The notes under the pieces are model-generated. The model saw nothing but the letters and a program-made list of their open reading frames with translations, ran no database searches and had not been told where the DNA came from. A stretch of 64,000 bases of DNA, taken from positions 709,094 to 773,093 of the forward strand of contig CAWFTJ010000001.1 in the NCBI GenBank assembly GCA_963818685.1, read 5' to 3'. This document shows positions 1-9,045 of this stretch, one piece after another. The stretch's first letter is position 1, and the number at the start of each line of letters is the position of its first letter. Source of the stretch: CAJCJE01 sp963818685. Lineage in GTDB: Bacteria; Actinomycetota; Actinomycetes; Mycobacteriales; Pseudonocardiaceae. A program made the position numbers and the translations under genes.

Positions 1-1332
1 GTGGTCGCCAACGCGGCAACGCTCGGCGCGGGCCCGTACGACATCCCGAACGTGAGCATCGACTGCTGGGGCGCCTATACCAACAACCCGCCCTGCGGCG
101 CCATGCGCGGCTTCGGCGCGGTCCAGGCCGGCTTCGCCTACGAGTCCCAAATGGACAAGATCGCCGCCGCCCTCGGCATGCACCCGGTCGACTTCCGTGC
201 CCGCAACGCGATGTCCGAGGGCAGCACCATGCCCACCGGCCAACTCGTCGACGCGCCCGCGCCCGTCGCCGAACTCCTCGACCGCGTCCGCGACAAGCCG
301 ATGCCCGCCCCGCTCCCCACCGATCCGGACCTCCGCCAGCTGCCCGGTGGCGTCTCCAACACCACCCACGGCGAGGGCGTCGTACGCGGCGTCGGCTACG
401 CGGTCGGCATCAAGAACATCTGCTTCTCCGAGGGCTTCGACGACTACTCGACCGCGCGGCTGCGCGTCGAAGTGATCGCCGACGAACCGGTAGCCACCAT
501 CCACACCGCGGCCGCCGAGGTCGGCCAGGGCCTTGTCACCATCGAGCAGCAGATCGTCCGCTCCGAACTCGGCCTGCAACGGGTCACCGTGCACCCGGTC
601 GACACCTCGGTCGGCAACGGCGGATCCACCTCCGCCTCCCGCCAGACCTACGTCACCGGTGGTGCGGTCAAAGCCGCCTGCGAAGCCGTCCGCGCCGCCT
701 TGTTGACTCTCGCGGCTCGCAAATACAGTCTGCCCCGCCGCGAACTCACCCTGGTCGACGGCAAGCTCGTCGCCGAATCGTCCGGTGTGCTCGCCGACCT
801 GGTCGACGTGCTCGGCGCCGACGTCGTCGAGGAGACCGTCGAGTGGCGGCACCGCAACACCGAGCCGATCGACCCGGTCACCGGCCAGGGCAACGCGCAC
901 GTCCAGTACGGCTTCGCCGCGCACCGCGCCGTCGTCGACGTGGACACCGAACTCGGCCTCGTCCGCGTCGTCCAGCTCGACTGTGCTCAGGACGTCGGCA
1001 AGGCCATGAACCCGCAGGCGGTCATCGGCCAGATCCAGGGCGGTTCGGCGCAGGGTCTCGGGTTGGCCGTGATGGAGGAGATCCAGCTCGTCGACGGCAA
1101 GGTCCGCAACCCGTCCTTCACCGACTACCTGATCCCGACCATCCTCGACATGCCGCCGATGAACATCGACGTGCTCGAACGCCCCGACCCGAACGCGCCC
1201 TACGGCTTGCGCGGCGTCGGCGAGCCACCGACCATCTCCTCGACCCCGGCCATCGTCGCCGCCATCCGCGCCGCGACCGGCCTCGCCCTCACCAGGACCC
1301 CGGTCCGACCCGAACACATCACCGGAACGTAG
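1..1332 (+). CDS. xanthine dehydrogenase molybdopterin-binding subunit, C-terminal part (5' cut by window)
   Basis: Oxidises hypoxanthine/xanthine to urate at the molybdenum cofactor. Only the last 443 codons are present and the reading frame is open at base 1, so the GTG there need not be a start. Visible family motifs are AMRGFG near residue 35, EVGQGL near 168, the GGSTSASRQ stretch near 207, CAQDVGKAMNP near 326 and GLRGVGEPP near 403, whose Glu fits the catalytic base of the family. It lies 12 nt before a purine deaminase and close to a purine permease, which supports a purine substrate rather than CO or aldehyde. The FAD and FeS subunits would lie to the left, outside the window. Confidence 0.92.
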   Translation: MVANAATLGAGPYDIPNVSIDCWGAYTNNPPCGAMRGFGAVQAGFAYESQMDKIAAALGMHPVDFRARNAMSEGSTMPTGQLVDAPAPVAELLDRVRDKPMPAPLPTDPDLRQLPGGVSNTTHGEGVVRGVGYAVGIKNICFSEGFDDYSTARLRVEVIADEPVATIHTAAAEVGQGLVTIEQQIVRSELGLQRVTVHPVDTSVGNGGSTSASRQTYVTGGAVKAACEAVRAALLTLAARKYSLPRRELTLVDGKLVAESSGVLADLVDVLGADVVEETVEWRHRNTEPIDPVTGQGNAHVQYGFAAHRAVVDVDTELGLVRVVQLDCAQDVGKAMNPQAVIGQIQGGSAQGLGLAVMEEIQLVDGKVRNPSFTDYLIPTILDMPPMNIDVLERPDPNAPYGLRGVGEPPTISSTPAIVAAIRAATGLALTRTPVRPEHITGT

Positions 1333-1344
1333 GAGGACCTTTCT

Positions 1345-1830
1345 GTGGCAAACCTTTCCGTGGCGGCAGAACAGGACTGGTTGCGCAAGGCCGTCGACCT
1401 CGCCGCCGAGAACGTGTCCTCCGGCGGTGGCCCGTTCGGCGCGCTGATCGTGCGGGACGGCGAGGTCGTCTCCACCGGCGTCAACCGGGTCACCAAGGAC
1501 ATGGACCCGACCGCGCACGCCGAGATCGTCGCGATCCGCTCGGCCTGTCGCAAGCTCGACGACTTCAAGCTGGCCGGCTGCGTGCTGCTCTCCTCGTGCG
1601 AACCATGCCCGATGTGCCTGGCCGCCGCCATGTGGTCCCGATTGGACCGCGTCTGCTACGCCGCCGACCGGGACGACGCAGCACGCGCCGGCTTCAGCGA
1701 CCGCGACTTCTACGAAACGTTCGACAAGCCAAGGGAAAGCTGGACCATGACAGTGGCTCAACTGTCCCAGGTAGACGGATGGACCCCGTTCGACCGCTGG
1801 CTGGCCCAACCCAACCGCGTCGAGTACTGA
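1345..1830 (+). CDS. guaD: guanine deaminase (cytidine/deoxycytidylate deaminase fold)
   Basis: Zinc hydrolase of 161 aa converting guanine to xanthine and so feeding the upstream dehydrogenase. Zinc ligands are His58 in HAE (Glu60 is the proton shuttle) and Cys88/Cys91 in PCPMC. The start is GTG, preceded by AGGAGG with normal spacing; the gap to the xanthine dehydrogenase stop is 12 nt, so the two are probably cotranscribed. The length matches bacterial guanine deaminases of the CDA type (about 155-160 aa). tRNA adenosine deaminase (TadA) is the main alternative, but the context favours guanine. Confidence 0.88.
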   Translation: MANLSVAAEQDWLRKAVDLAAENVSSGGGPFGALIVRDGEVVSTGVNRVTKDMDPTAHAEIVAIRSACRKLDDFKLAGCVLLSSCEPCPMCLAAAMWSRLDRVCYAADRDDAARAGFSDRDFYETFDKPRESWTMTVAQLSQVDGWTPFDRWLAQPNRVEY

Positions 1831-1954
1831 TCCTCGCGTTGACAACTCGGTGCTGACCGGAGCACCGCAAAAAACCGCAACCGTCCCGACCAGGGCCGCA
1901 CGAATGGACGCGCCGGCTCCGGTCGAGCACGCCCACCGGCATGGGAGGACGTCC

Positions 1955-3388
1955 GTGACCCGCCTGCTCGAACCCACCTCCACCACGACCACCGCAGTCC
2001 CCCCGCTCGAACGCCTGTTTCACCTCCGCTCCCGAGGCAGCACCGTCGGCCGCGAGTTCCGAGGCGGCCTCACCACCTTCGTTGCCATGTCCTACATCGT
2101 GCTGCTGAACCCACTCATCCTCGGCAGCAGCGCCGACATCACCGGCGCCAAGCTCAGCACCACCGAACTCACCACCGCGACCGCGCTCGCCGCCGCCGTG
2201 ATGACCGTCCTGATGGGACTCGTCGGCAACGCCCCGCTCGCCATCGCCGCCGGCCTCGGTGTCAACGGCATCGTCGCCTACCAGCTCGCCCCGGCAATGA
2301 CCTGGCCGGAAGCCTTCGGCCTTGTCATCCTGGAGGGCGTCTGCATCGTCGTGATGGCCGTCAGCGGCATCCGCGAACGCATCATGAACGCGATCCCGGC
2401 GCCGATCAAAACCGCGATCACGGTCGGCATCGGCCTCTACATCGCGCTGGTCGGCCTGGTCAGTGCCGGTTTCGTGACCAGGACCCCCGACTCGGCCAAC
2501 TCGGACGTGCCCGTCCGGATGGGCATCAACGGTCACCTGACCGGCCTGCCCATGGTCGTGTTCTGCGTCGGCCTGCTGCTGATGATCGTCCTGGTCGCCC
2601 GCAAGGTCCCCGGCGCCATCCTGATCAGCATCCTCACGGCCACCGTCCTTGCGGTCGTCCTCAACGCCGCCTTCCACCCCAAGGACTGGGGCCTGATCAC
2701 CCCGGCCCTCCCCGCGCACATCGTCGCCGCCCCCGACTTCGGCCTGTTCGGCCACGTCAACCTCGTCGGCGGCTTCGCGTCGGCAGGCCCGGTCCAGGCA
2801 ATCGTGTTCCTGTTCACCCTTGTTCTGTCCGGCTTCTTCGACGCGATGGGCACCATAACCGGGGTATCCGCGGAAGCCGGCCTCACCGACAAGAACGGCA
2901 AGGTCAAGGGCATGGGCCGCATCCTGCTGGTGGACGGCACCGGTGCCATCGCGGGCGGCCTGACCGGCTCGGCCCCCAACACGGTCTTCCTGGAATCCGC
3001 GGCAGGCGTCGGCGAAGGCGCCCGAACCGGCCTGGCCAGCATCGTCACCGGTGCGTTGTTCGGCATCACCCTCCTGCTGACCCCGCTCGCCGCCATCGTC
3101 CCAGCCCAGGCAGCGGCACCGGCCCTTGTCGTCGTCGGCGGCATGATGATGGCCCAGTGCCGCTCGATTCCCTGGCAGGACACCGACTACCTGATCCCGA
3201 TCTTCCTCACGATCATCCTCATCCCGTTCACCTACTCGATCACCAACGGCATCGGCGCCGGCCTGATCGCGTTCGTCGCCGTCAAAACCTGCCGAGGCCG
3301 CTGGCGCGAAGCCGGTTGGCTGGTCACCGTCATCGCCGCCCTGTTCGTCGTCTATTTCGCCATCAACGCGGTGAAAACCCTCTTCTGA
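1955..3388 (+). CDS. NCS2-family purine permease, AzgA type
   Basis: Membrane uptake of guanine/hypoxanthine/adenine by proton symport is the known role of the AzgA branch. The 477-aa protein has about a dozen hydrophobic segments, the FVAMSYIVLLNP N-terminal segment and the GFFDAMGTITGVS segment typical of AzgA. The frame is open from a GTG at 1850, but the GTG at 1955 follows GGGAGGAC (1943-1950) and gives the family length, so I chose it. It continues the purine operon after guanine deaminase. Confidence 0.88.
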   Translation: MTRLLEPTSTTTTAVPPLERLFHLRSRGSTVGREFRGGLTTFVAMSYIVLLNPLILGSSADITGAKLSTTELTTATALAAAVMTVLMGLVGNAPLAIAAGLGVNGIVAYQLAPAMTWPEAFGLVILEGVCIVVMAVSGIRERIMNAIPAPIKTAITVGIGLYIALVGLVSAGFVTRTPDSANSDVPVRMGINGHLTGLPMVVFCVGLLLMIVLVARKVPGAILISILTATVLAVVLNAAFHPKDWGLITPALPAHIVAAPDFGLFGHVNLVGGFASAGPVQAIVFLFTLVLSGFFDAMGTITGVSAEAGLTDKNGKVKGMGRILLVDGTGAIAGGLTGSAPNTVFLESAAGVGEGARTGLASIVTGALFGITLLLTPLAAIVPAQAAAPALVVVGGMMMAQCRSIPWQDTDYLIPIFLTIILIPFTYSITNGIGAGLIAFVAVKTCRGRWREAGWLVTVIAALFVVYFAINAVKTLF

Positions 3389-3406
3389 CACACAAGGAGC
3401 GCGACG

Positions 3407-3790
3407 ATGCCCCTGATGTTCCTCAACGGATCGGCAATGCAGGGCGGCCCACTGCACGACCAACTCCTCGGCGCGCCCCTCGTCCGCCGTGCCCGCACCG
3501 CGGCCAAGTACCGGTTCTTCTCGGTGGCCAACCGTTTCCCGGCGATGCACCCGGCGCCGCGAGACGGGCACCGGGTGCACGGGGAGGTGTATGACCTCAC
3601 CCTGGAAACACTGCACAATCACCTGTTGCCGGCTGAACCGGAAGAACTCGAACTCGGCACCATCGAGTTGTCCGACGGAACGGCGTGCCTGGCCACGCTG
3701 CTCCGCACGATCCTCCTCGGTTCCCCCAACCTGATCGACATCTCCGACATCGGCGACTGGCCGACCTACCTGGCCACCCTCACGCCTTGA
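3407..3790 (+). CDS. gamma-glutamylcyclotransferase-like / allophanate hydrolase C-domain-like protein
   Basis: A 127-aa protein whose opening MFLNGSAMQGGPLHDQL and later YRFFSV..FPAM segment resemble the small C-terminal domain of allophanate hydrolase (AtzF/DUR1,2), here free-standing. That fold overlaps gamma-glutamylcyclotransferase-like proteins. It starts 18 nt after the permease with an AAGGAG site at 3395, so it is the last gene of the purine uptake run. No amidase domain is in the window, so activity on allophanate is not implied; its job is unknown. Confidence 0.7.
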   Translation: MPLMFLNGSAMQGGPLHDQLLGAPLVRRARTAAKYRFFSVANRFPAMHPAPRDGHRVHGEVYDLTLETLHNHLLPAEPEELELGTIELSDGTACLATLLRTILLGSPNLIDISDIGDWPTYLATLTP

Positions 3791-3799
3791 CGCTGGTGT

Positions 3800-4618
3800 C
3801 TATTTCACGAACTGAAGCAGATCCTCATTGAGCCGATCCCGATGCGTCAGGAACAGCCCGTGCGGCGCGTTCTCGTACACGATCAGCTCACTACCCGGAA
3901 TCAGCTCGGCCTCCCGATATCCCGACCGCTCAATGGGTGTCGAGGCATCGGTGTCCCCGTGGATGATCAGGGTCGGCACGGAGATCTCGGGCAACTCGGC
4001 CCGGAAATCCGTGCTGACCCCGGCCCGGTTGAACTCCAGGTGGGCCCACAAGGTCGTCCGCAACATGTCCGCGATGCGCTGCCGCACCAACTCCTCGGAC
4101 GCGTCACACCCCGGCAACCCGGTTCGGACGAACGGCGGCGCCAGATCCCGAGCCCACTGCGCGAAGTCCCGCTTCCACCGCTCCCGCAGGGCGGCCGCGG
4201 CGGCCAGGTCGATCCCGTGCGGATTGTCCTCGGTCTTCACCGGATACGGCAGTGTGGTGGCCACCAACGCGATCTTCGCCACCCGCGCCGACCCGTGCCG
4301 GGTCAGGTAGCGAACGATCTCGCCACCGGCCATCGAATGCCCGACCAGCACGGCATCCCGCACATCATGGAACTCCAGCACGGCGGCCAGATCGTCGGCC
4401 AGCGTGTCGTAGTCGTATCCGGTCCCCGGATCGTCCGATCTCCCGTGCCCGCGCCGGTCGTAGGAAATGGCCCTGCACCCGTTGTCCGCCAGGTGAACCC
4501 GCTGATAGTCCCACATCGTCGAGCTCATCCCGCCACCGGCAAGGAACACCACCGGCCGCCCATCGCCCCACGCGGACGTGAACAGCGAGGTGCCACCGGC
4601 ACCCGTCACGAACGGCAT
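3800..4618 (-). CDS. alpha/beta hydrolase
   Basis: A 272-aa serine hydrolase. The nucleophile elbow GHSMAG places Ser95; an acidic residue lies in HGDTDAS (222-224) and His253 sits in APHG, giving the usual triad. GGG near residue 28 fits the oxyanion loop, and RRGHGRSDDP is typical of the chloroperoxidase/arylesterase branch. Substrate not identifiable. It follows the SnoaL-like gene by 12 nt with a GAGGGGGA site, so they form a two-gene unit downstream of alc on the same strand. Confidence 0.82.
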   Translation of the reverse strand: MPFVTGAGGTSLFTSAWGDGRPVVFLAGGGMSSTMWDYQRVHLADNGCRAISYDRRGHGRSDDPGTGYDYDTLADDLAAVLEFHDVRDAVLVGHSMAGGEIVRYLTRHGSARVAKIALVATTLPYPVKTEDNPHGIDLAAAAALRERWKRDFAQWARDLAPPFVRTGLPGCDASEELVRQRIADMLRTTLWAHLEFNRAGVSTDFRAELPEISVPTLIIHGDTDASTPIERSGYREAELIPGSELIVYENAPHGLFLTHRDRLNEDLLQFVK

Positions 4619-4630
4619 GTCGATTCCCCC

Positions 4631-5002
4631 TCAGTCCTCAATGGCCGGAATCGGCCCGAAGAACCCGACCATGCGAACCAGTCGCCCCTGGTCGTCGACC
4701 TCGCCAACGTCGGTCCCGGCCACTGCGACGCCGCCGTCCGGCGCCACCAGTTCCCACGCGACGCGCAGCTGGTCGTGGTGCGTGTCCACCGCGCTGACCC
4801 GACGGAACTTGCAGCCGGGGAACTGGCCGTGCGCGATCGCGATCATCTCGCTGATGCCCTGGTGTCCCTCGCCGGTCAGTGGCGGGTCGATGAGCCGCCC
4901 CTCCGGCGCCCACACCTGCTCGATGAGCGCGGCACGCTGCTCCGCGTCGGTCTCGTTCCACGCCGAGAAGTAGGTGTCGACGGTGGTGGTCAGATCGCTC
5001 AT
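4631..5002 (-). CDS. SnoaL-like / NTF2-fold protein
   Basis: A 123-aa single-domain protein with the pattern of the NTF2-like fold: an N-terminal helix (YFSAWNETDAEQRAALIEQVW), the turn APEGRLIDPPL, and strands ending in VGFFGP. Family members are isomerases, cyclases or small-ligand proteins; no substrate can be read here. The ATG has GGAGGGC upstream. It sits first in a pair with the alpha/beta hydrolase, about 130 nt after the allantoicase stop. Confidence 0.75.
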   Translation of the reverse strand: MSDLTTTVDTYFSAWNETDAEQRAALIEQVWAPEGRLIDPPLTGEGHQGISEMIAIAHGQFPGCKFRRVSAVDTHHDQLRVAWELVAPDGGVAVAGTDVGEVDDQGRLVRMVGFFGPIPAIED

Positions 5003-5130
5003 GATGCCCTCCTGGGTTGATGTCGTTCACTTCGACGAGATCAACCCTGACGCACCGCCGACACGAAAGCGATTACCCCACAGGTAACTCTTCCTCCCCC
5101 TCCCCCAGCCGGCAGCGACCCGCTCTCACC

Positions 5131-6261
5131 TCACCCCACCAACCGCTCGATCACGTCGCCCGGCAGCTCGATGTCCCGCCCCGCCACGATCTGCTTGGCC
5201 TCGGCCTCCCCGAACCCGCAGTCGGCCACCAGCACCCCGACCGCCTGCGCGACCGGCAGCGCCCCGAACCACCGCGCCGCCAACGCCCGCGCCGCCTCCT
5301 CGTCCAGCCGCCCGTACACCCGCACGCGCCCGATGCCGCCATCCGGGAAAATGTCCAACCGCACCCGCGAAACCGGCCGATTCGCCTCGATCCGGAACCG
5401 GTGCGAGGTATCCGGTTGGAGTCGCTGCTCAACCAGAACCGGCACCCATTCACCGTCCACGAGCCCGCCCAGCGACACCCGATCCGGCGCGTTCCCCTTG
5501 TAGTGTGTCGTGTCGATTTCCACCACCCGAGGAATCGCCGGCGCGGCCAGCCCGATCACCGCCCAGTCGTGCCCGTCGTCGCGCCGTCGAGCGGTTTCCC
5601 AGCCATCGGCCATGAATCGCGACTCACCCGGTTGCAACATGTTGTTCGGCAACGAGAAGAACCAGTTGCTGCACTCGACAACCGAGCCGCCGTTGACCAA
5701 CGCGGCCAGGTCGAACGGCACATCGGTCAGCCAGCGCGGATCGGCAACCGCCTCCCCGTGCACGCGCAGCCGCGCAACCCCACCGTCCGGAAAGATCTTC
5801 AACCGAATGTGCGTGTACCGCGTCCCGGAATCGACCGTGAACACATTCTTGCTGTCACCCCGCAATGCCGCGTGGTCGACGATCGTCTCCCATTCGGCGT
5901 CGACCAGATCCTCGACATCCGGATATCCGTCGACCCCGCATCCCTCCACGGTCGCGAACGGCGGAAAGTTACCCTTGAAAAACGCGGTATCGACCACGAT
6001 CACCCTGGGAACACCGGGAATTCCGAGCCGGACGATGGCCCAGTCGTGATCGCCGGACTCCCGACGCCGACGACGCGTCTCCCACCCGTCGTACTCCTGC
6101 CCCTTGTTGGTGAACGTCAACGGGCGGAACACCGGCTCCTCGGGCTTGATCAGGTTCTCCCGCTCCGCGAAGAACTCGTCGTTGGCCGCGAGCACGCTGC
6201 CGCCGACCCGGCGCGAGGCCAGGTCGGGCAGTTGGGTCAGGATCTCGTCCTCGGCGCTCAT
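5131..6261 (-). CDS. alc: allantoicase
   Basis: Hydrolyses allantoate to ureidoglycolate plus urea. The 376-aa protein contains two copies of the allantoicase jelly-roll domain (about 20-180 and 200-370), each with a DGWET.RRR..HDW motif and a second-half DxFPDGG(I/V)(A/G)R(L/V)R motif. Length is normal for the family. Its ATG overlaps the allB stop by one base (TGATG), which suggests translational coupling in the hyi-glxR-gcl-glxK-allB-alc series. No ureidoglycolate lyase is present in the window. Confidence 0.95.
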   Translation of the reverse strand: MSAEDEILTQLPDLASRRVGGSVLAANDEFFAERENLIKPEEPVFRPLTFTNKGQEYDGWETRRRRRESGDHDWAIVRLGIPGVPRVIVVDTAFFKGNFPPFATVEGCGVDGYPDVEDLVDAEWETIVDHAALRGDSKNVFTVDSGTRYTHIRLKIFPDGGVARLRVHGEAVADPRWLTDVPFDLAALVNGGSVVECSNWFFSLPNNMLQPGESRFMADGWETARRRDDGHDWAVIGLAAPAIPRVVEIDTTHYKGNAPDRVSLGGLVDGEWVPVLVEQRLQPDTSHRFRIEANRPVSRVRLDIFPDGGIGRVRVYGRLDEEAARALAARWFGALPVAQAVGVLVADCGFGEAEAKQIVAGRDIELPGDVIERLVG

Positions 6262-7604
6262 CAGGTTTCCTTCCGCGTTTCCTTCCGCGACAACAGTCTG
6301 CCGGTCGGCTCGTCGCCGCTGATCCGCACACCGCGCAGCCAGGTCTGTCGAACGACCCCGGCAAGCGGCCGGCCGTGATAGGCGCTGACCGGGTTGCGAT
6401 GGGCCAACGTGCGCACATCAACCACAAAAGCCTCGTCCGGCGCGAAAACACAGAAGTCCGCGTCCGCCCCGACCTCGATCCGCCCCTTCTTGGCAAGGCC
6501 GACCAGATCGGCAGGCCCCTTCGCCAGCCAACCCACCACATCGGACAGCGTAAAGCCCCGCTGTCGGGCCTGCGTCCAGATCGCGGGCAGCCCCAGTTGC
6601 AGCCCGGCGATCCCGCCCCACGCCAACCCGAAGTCGCCGACGTCGAACCGCTTCAACTCGGCCGTGCACGGCGAATGGTCGCTGACCACGCAGTCGATGA
6701 CGCCGTCCGCGAGGCCGCCCCAGAGCAGTTCCCGGTTGGCGGCGGACCGGATCGGCGGGCAGCACTTGAACTCCGTCGCCCCGTCCGGGATCTTCTCAGC
6801 GCAGAAGCTCAGGTAGTGCGGGCACGTCTCGACGGTCAGCGCGACTCCCCGTCGCCGCGCGTCGGCGATCATGCCCAGCGCCTGCGCGCTGGACAGATGC
6901 AGAATGTGTGCCCGTGCGCCGAACCGCTCGGCCAGCTCGATGATCTCCGCGATCGCGATGTTCTCCGCCTCGGCGGGCCGCGAAGCCAGGAAATCCGCGT
7001 ACCGGCGCCCGTTCGCCGGCCGCGCGGCCGCGATCGTCTTCGCGTCCTCCGCGTGCACGATCAGCATCGCGTCCAGTCGCGCGATCTCCGCCATGGCATC
7101 GGCGAGCGCCGCATGGTCGAGATACCCGAACTCGTCGACACCCGAGTGCAGGAGGAACCCCTTGAACCCGAACACCCCTGCCTCGGCGAGCCCCGCCAGC
7201 TCGCCGAGATTGTCGCCGACCACTCCGCCCCAGAACCCCACGTCCACGTGCACCTGTCCGTGCGCGGCGGCCCGCTTGACCTCCAGCGCGGCAATGTCGG
7301 TGGTCGGTGGCACACTGTTCAACGGCATGTCGATCAACGTGGTCACGCCACCGGCCGCTGCCGCGCGGGTCGCCGTCTCGAACCCTTCCCATTCGGTGCG
7401 TCCCGGCTCGTTGACATGCACATGGCTGTCCACCAGCCCCGGCAGCAGCACCTCGTCGCGCGCCAGCTCGACGGTCCGCTTCGCCGGCACGTCAACGTTC
7501 CCGCCGTCCACGAACGCGATTCGCCCGTCCCGAACACCAACCGTCGCAGGACGAACGCCGTTCGTCGTGGCCACCCGACGAGCACGGAACACGAGGTCGA
7601 ACAT
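6261..7604 (-). CDS. allB: allantoinase
   Basis: Opens the hydantoin ring of allantoin to allantoate; amidohydrolase superfamily with a binuclear metal site. Visible ligands: HVH in DSHVHVNEPG, the likely carboxylated Lys in FKGFLLHS, the His of HAED, the His of ILHLSS and the Asp of SDHSPC. The ATG at 7604 follows a GGGGGC site; a GTG one codon earlier (7607) is also possible. Stop of glxK and start of allB overlap, and allB in turn overlaps alc. Confidence 0.95.
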   Translation of the reverse strand: MFDLVFRARRVATTNGVRPATVGVRDGRIAFVDGGNVDVPAKRTVELARDEVLLPGLVDSHVHVNEPGRTEWEGFETATRAAAAGGVTTLIDMPLNSVPPTTDIAALEVKRAAAHGQVHVDVGFWGGVVGDNLGELAGLAEAGVFGFKGFLLHSGVDEFGYLDHAALADAMAEIARLDAMLIVHAEDAKTIAAARPANGRRYADFLASRPAEAENIAIAEIIELAERFGARAHILHLSSAQALGMIADARRRGVALTVETCPHYLSFCAEKIPDGATEFKCCPPIRSAANRELLWGGLADGVIDCVVSDHSPCTAELKRFDVGDFGLAWGGIAGLQLGLPAIWTQARQRGFTLSDVVGWLAKGPADLVGLAKKGRIEVGADADFCVFAPDEAFVVDVRTLAHRNPVSAYHGRPLAGVVRQTWLRGVRISGDEPTGRLLSRKETRKET

Positions 7605-8719
7605 CACGCCCCCAGCCAGTCAAGCGCGATACGCGCACCGACCTGCCGCACCAGGCTTTCCGCATCGGCCATGCTGCGCGTCGGATCCGGTTCAAGGTCA
7701 CTGAGCGGATACACGGCGGCGATGCCGGCCTCACTCAGCCGTTCCGGCGTCAACAGGCATCGCCCGGCCACCGCGACCACCGGTATCCCCGCGCCCCGCG
7801 CAGCGTCCGCGACACCAGCGGGTGCCTTTCCGTGCAACGTCTGCTCGTCCAACGACCCCTCGCCCGTGATCACCAGTTCCGCTCCGACAAGCTGTTCGTC
7901 GAACCCGACCAGCTCAAGCAACAACTCGATGCCGGGCCGCCGCGTCGCGCCCAACCCGGCCAACGCCGCATACCCGATCCCGCCCGCGGCGCCCGCGCCC
8001 GGCGCATCGGCGACATCGCGTCCGGTCGCCGCGCCGAGCACCTTCGCCCAACGCGCGAGCCCCTGGTCGAGTTGGGCGACCTGCGCCGGATCGGCGCCCT
8101 TCTGCGGCCCGAACGTCGCCGCGGCACCGGTCACGCCGAGCAGCGGGTTGTCGACGTCGCAGGCGAGCACGATCTCCGCCCCGACCAGTCGGTCATCCAC
8201 AGTAGACATGTCGACCCGCGCCACCTCGCCGAGCGCCCCGCCGCCACGACCCAGCACCGCCCCCGCCGCGTCGACAACGCCCGCGCCAAGCGCCTGCAAC
8301 ATCCCGGCACCGCCGTCGGTGCTCGCGCTCCCGCCAACCCCGAGAATGACGGTCCGACTCCCGGCATCCAGCGCCGCCCGCACCAGCTCGCCCGCGCCGA
8401 AACTCGTCGCCGTCATCGGCGCGAGCCGCCCGCCAGGCAACCGAACTAACCCGCACGCCGCCGCCGTTTCCACGACCGCGACCCCGTCACGCACCGCGAT
8501 CACGGCCTCAAGCGGCTCCCCGGTCGGCCCGTGCGCCGGCACCTCCACCCGCGCGAACCCGGCCGCGAGCGCGGCGTCGACCGTGCCGTCGCCGCCATCG
8601 GCAACGGGCACCGCGCGCACAGCGCGGCCCGGCCGAACATCGTGAATGCCAGCGGCGATCGCGTCCGCGACCTGTTCGGCGGTCAGCGAGCCCTTGAACT
8701 TGTCCGGTGCGACGAGCAC
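7604..8719 (-). CDS. glxK: glycerate 2-kinase (GarK/GlxK family)
   Basis: Phosphorylates D-glycerate to 2-phosphoglycerate, the last step from glyoxylate into glycolysis. Family motifs: VAPDKFKGSLTA at the N-terminus, VADGGDGT, a glycine-rich GVGGSASTDGGAG segment, and ITGEGSLDEQTLHGKAP near the C-terminus. The start is uncertain: the frame is open to 8791, I prefer the GTG at 8719 that yields the usual N-terminus, but an AGGAGG stands farther upstream (about 8740), close to a non-standard ATC. An indel here cannot be excluded given the damage in neighbouring gcl. Confidence 0.9.
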   Translation of the reverse strand: MLVAPDKFKGSLTAEQVADAIAAGIHDVRPGRAVRAVPVADGGDGTVDAALAAGFARVEVPAHGPTGEPLEAVIAVRDGVAVVETAAACGLVRLPGGRLAPMTATSFGAGELVRAALDAGSRTVILGVGGSASTDGGAGMLQALGAGVVDAAGAVLGRGGGALGEVARVDMSTVDDRLVGAEIVLACDVDNPLLGVTGAAATFGPQKGADPAQVAQLDQGLARWAKVLGAATGRDVADAPGAGAAGGIGYAALAGLGATRRPGIELLLELVGFDEQLVGAELVITGEGSLDEQTLHGKAPAGVADAARGAGIPVVAVAGRCLLTPERLSEAGIAAVYPLSDLEPDPTRSMADAESLVRQVGARIALDWLGA

Positions 8720-9045
8720 ATGCCCCTGTGCGATGTCATCCTCCTGGTTCAGCGCCGCGGATCGCCCGCGCCGACGTTGCCACGCCCTCATTCAACAACC
8801 TCGGCGCCCATACCAGACACACGCCGCCCAGCCAAATAATCCATCCACACCCCTCCAACGGCCCGCGAGCTGTCCACAGCTTCCCCCGCCCGCCTTGCGC
8901 CCGCCACCAGGCCCGATAGGCTTGCAGCGGGGTCGCCCCCCAGGGATGGGTGGGGGCTGTTTGTGGGGATCTGAGAAGGATTCACGTATTGGCTGCGGGG
9001 CGGTTTCGGGGGCGGCGCTGGGTTGGGTCGGGGCCGCGGCCCTGG
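8720..9045. other. gap between gcl and glxK
   Basis: About 330 bases without a convincing gene. It is rich in C-tracts and contains the short inverted repeat GCTGTCCACAGC at 8869-8880. I see no good promoter or terminator; transcription may run through from gcl to glxK. Confidence 0.4.

Noticed and set aside
843..1856. 337-codon plus frame overlapping the xanthine dehydrogenase and deaminase genes
   Set aside because: Arg-rich shadow of two recognised genes in another frame.
1694..3622. 642-codon minus-strand frame opposite the AzgA permease
   Set aside because: Low-complexity Asp/Gly/Arg translation typical of the antisense of high-GC genes; the plus strand has a clear permease.
6375..8645. 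756-codon plus-strand frame opposite allB and glxK
   Set aside because: Repetitive Arg/Pro/Ala content and no motifs; both genes on the minus strand are well supported.
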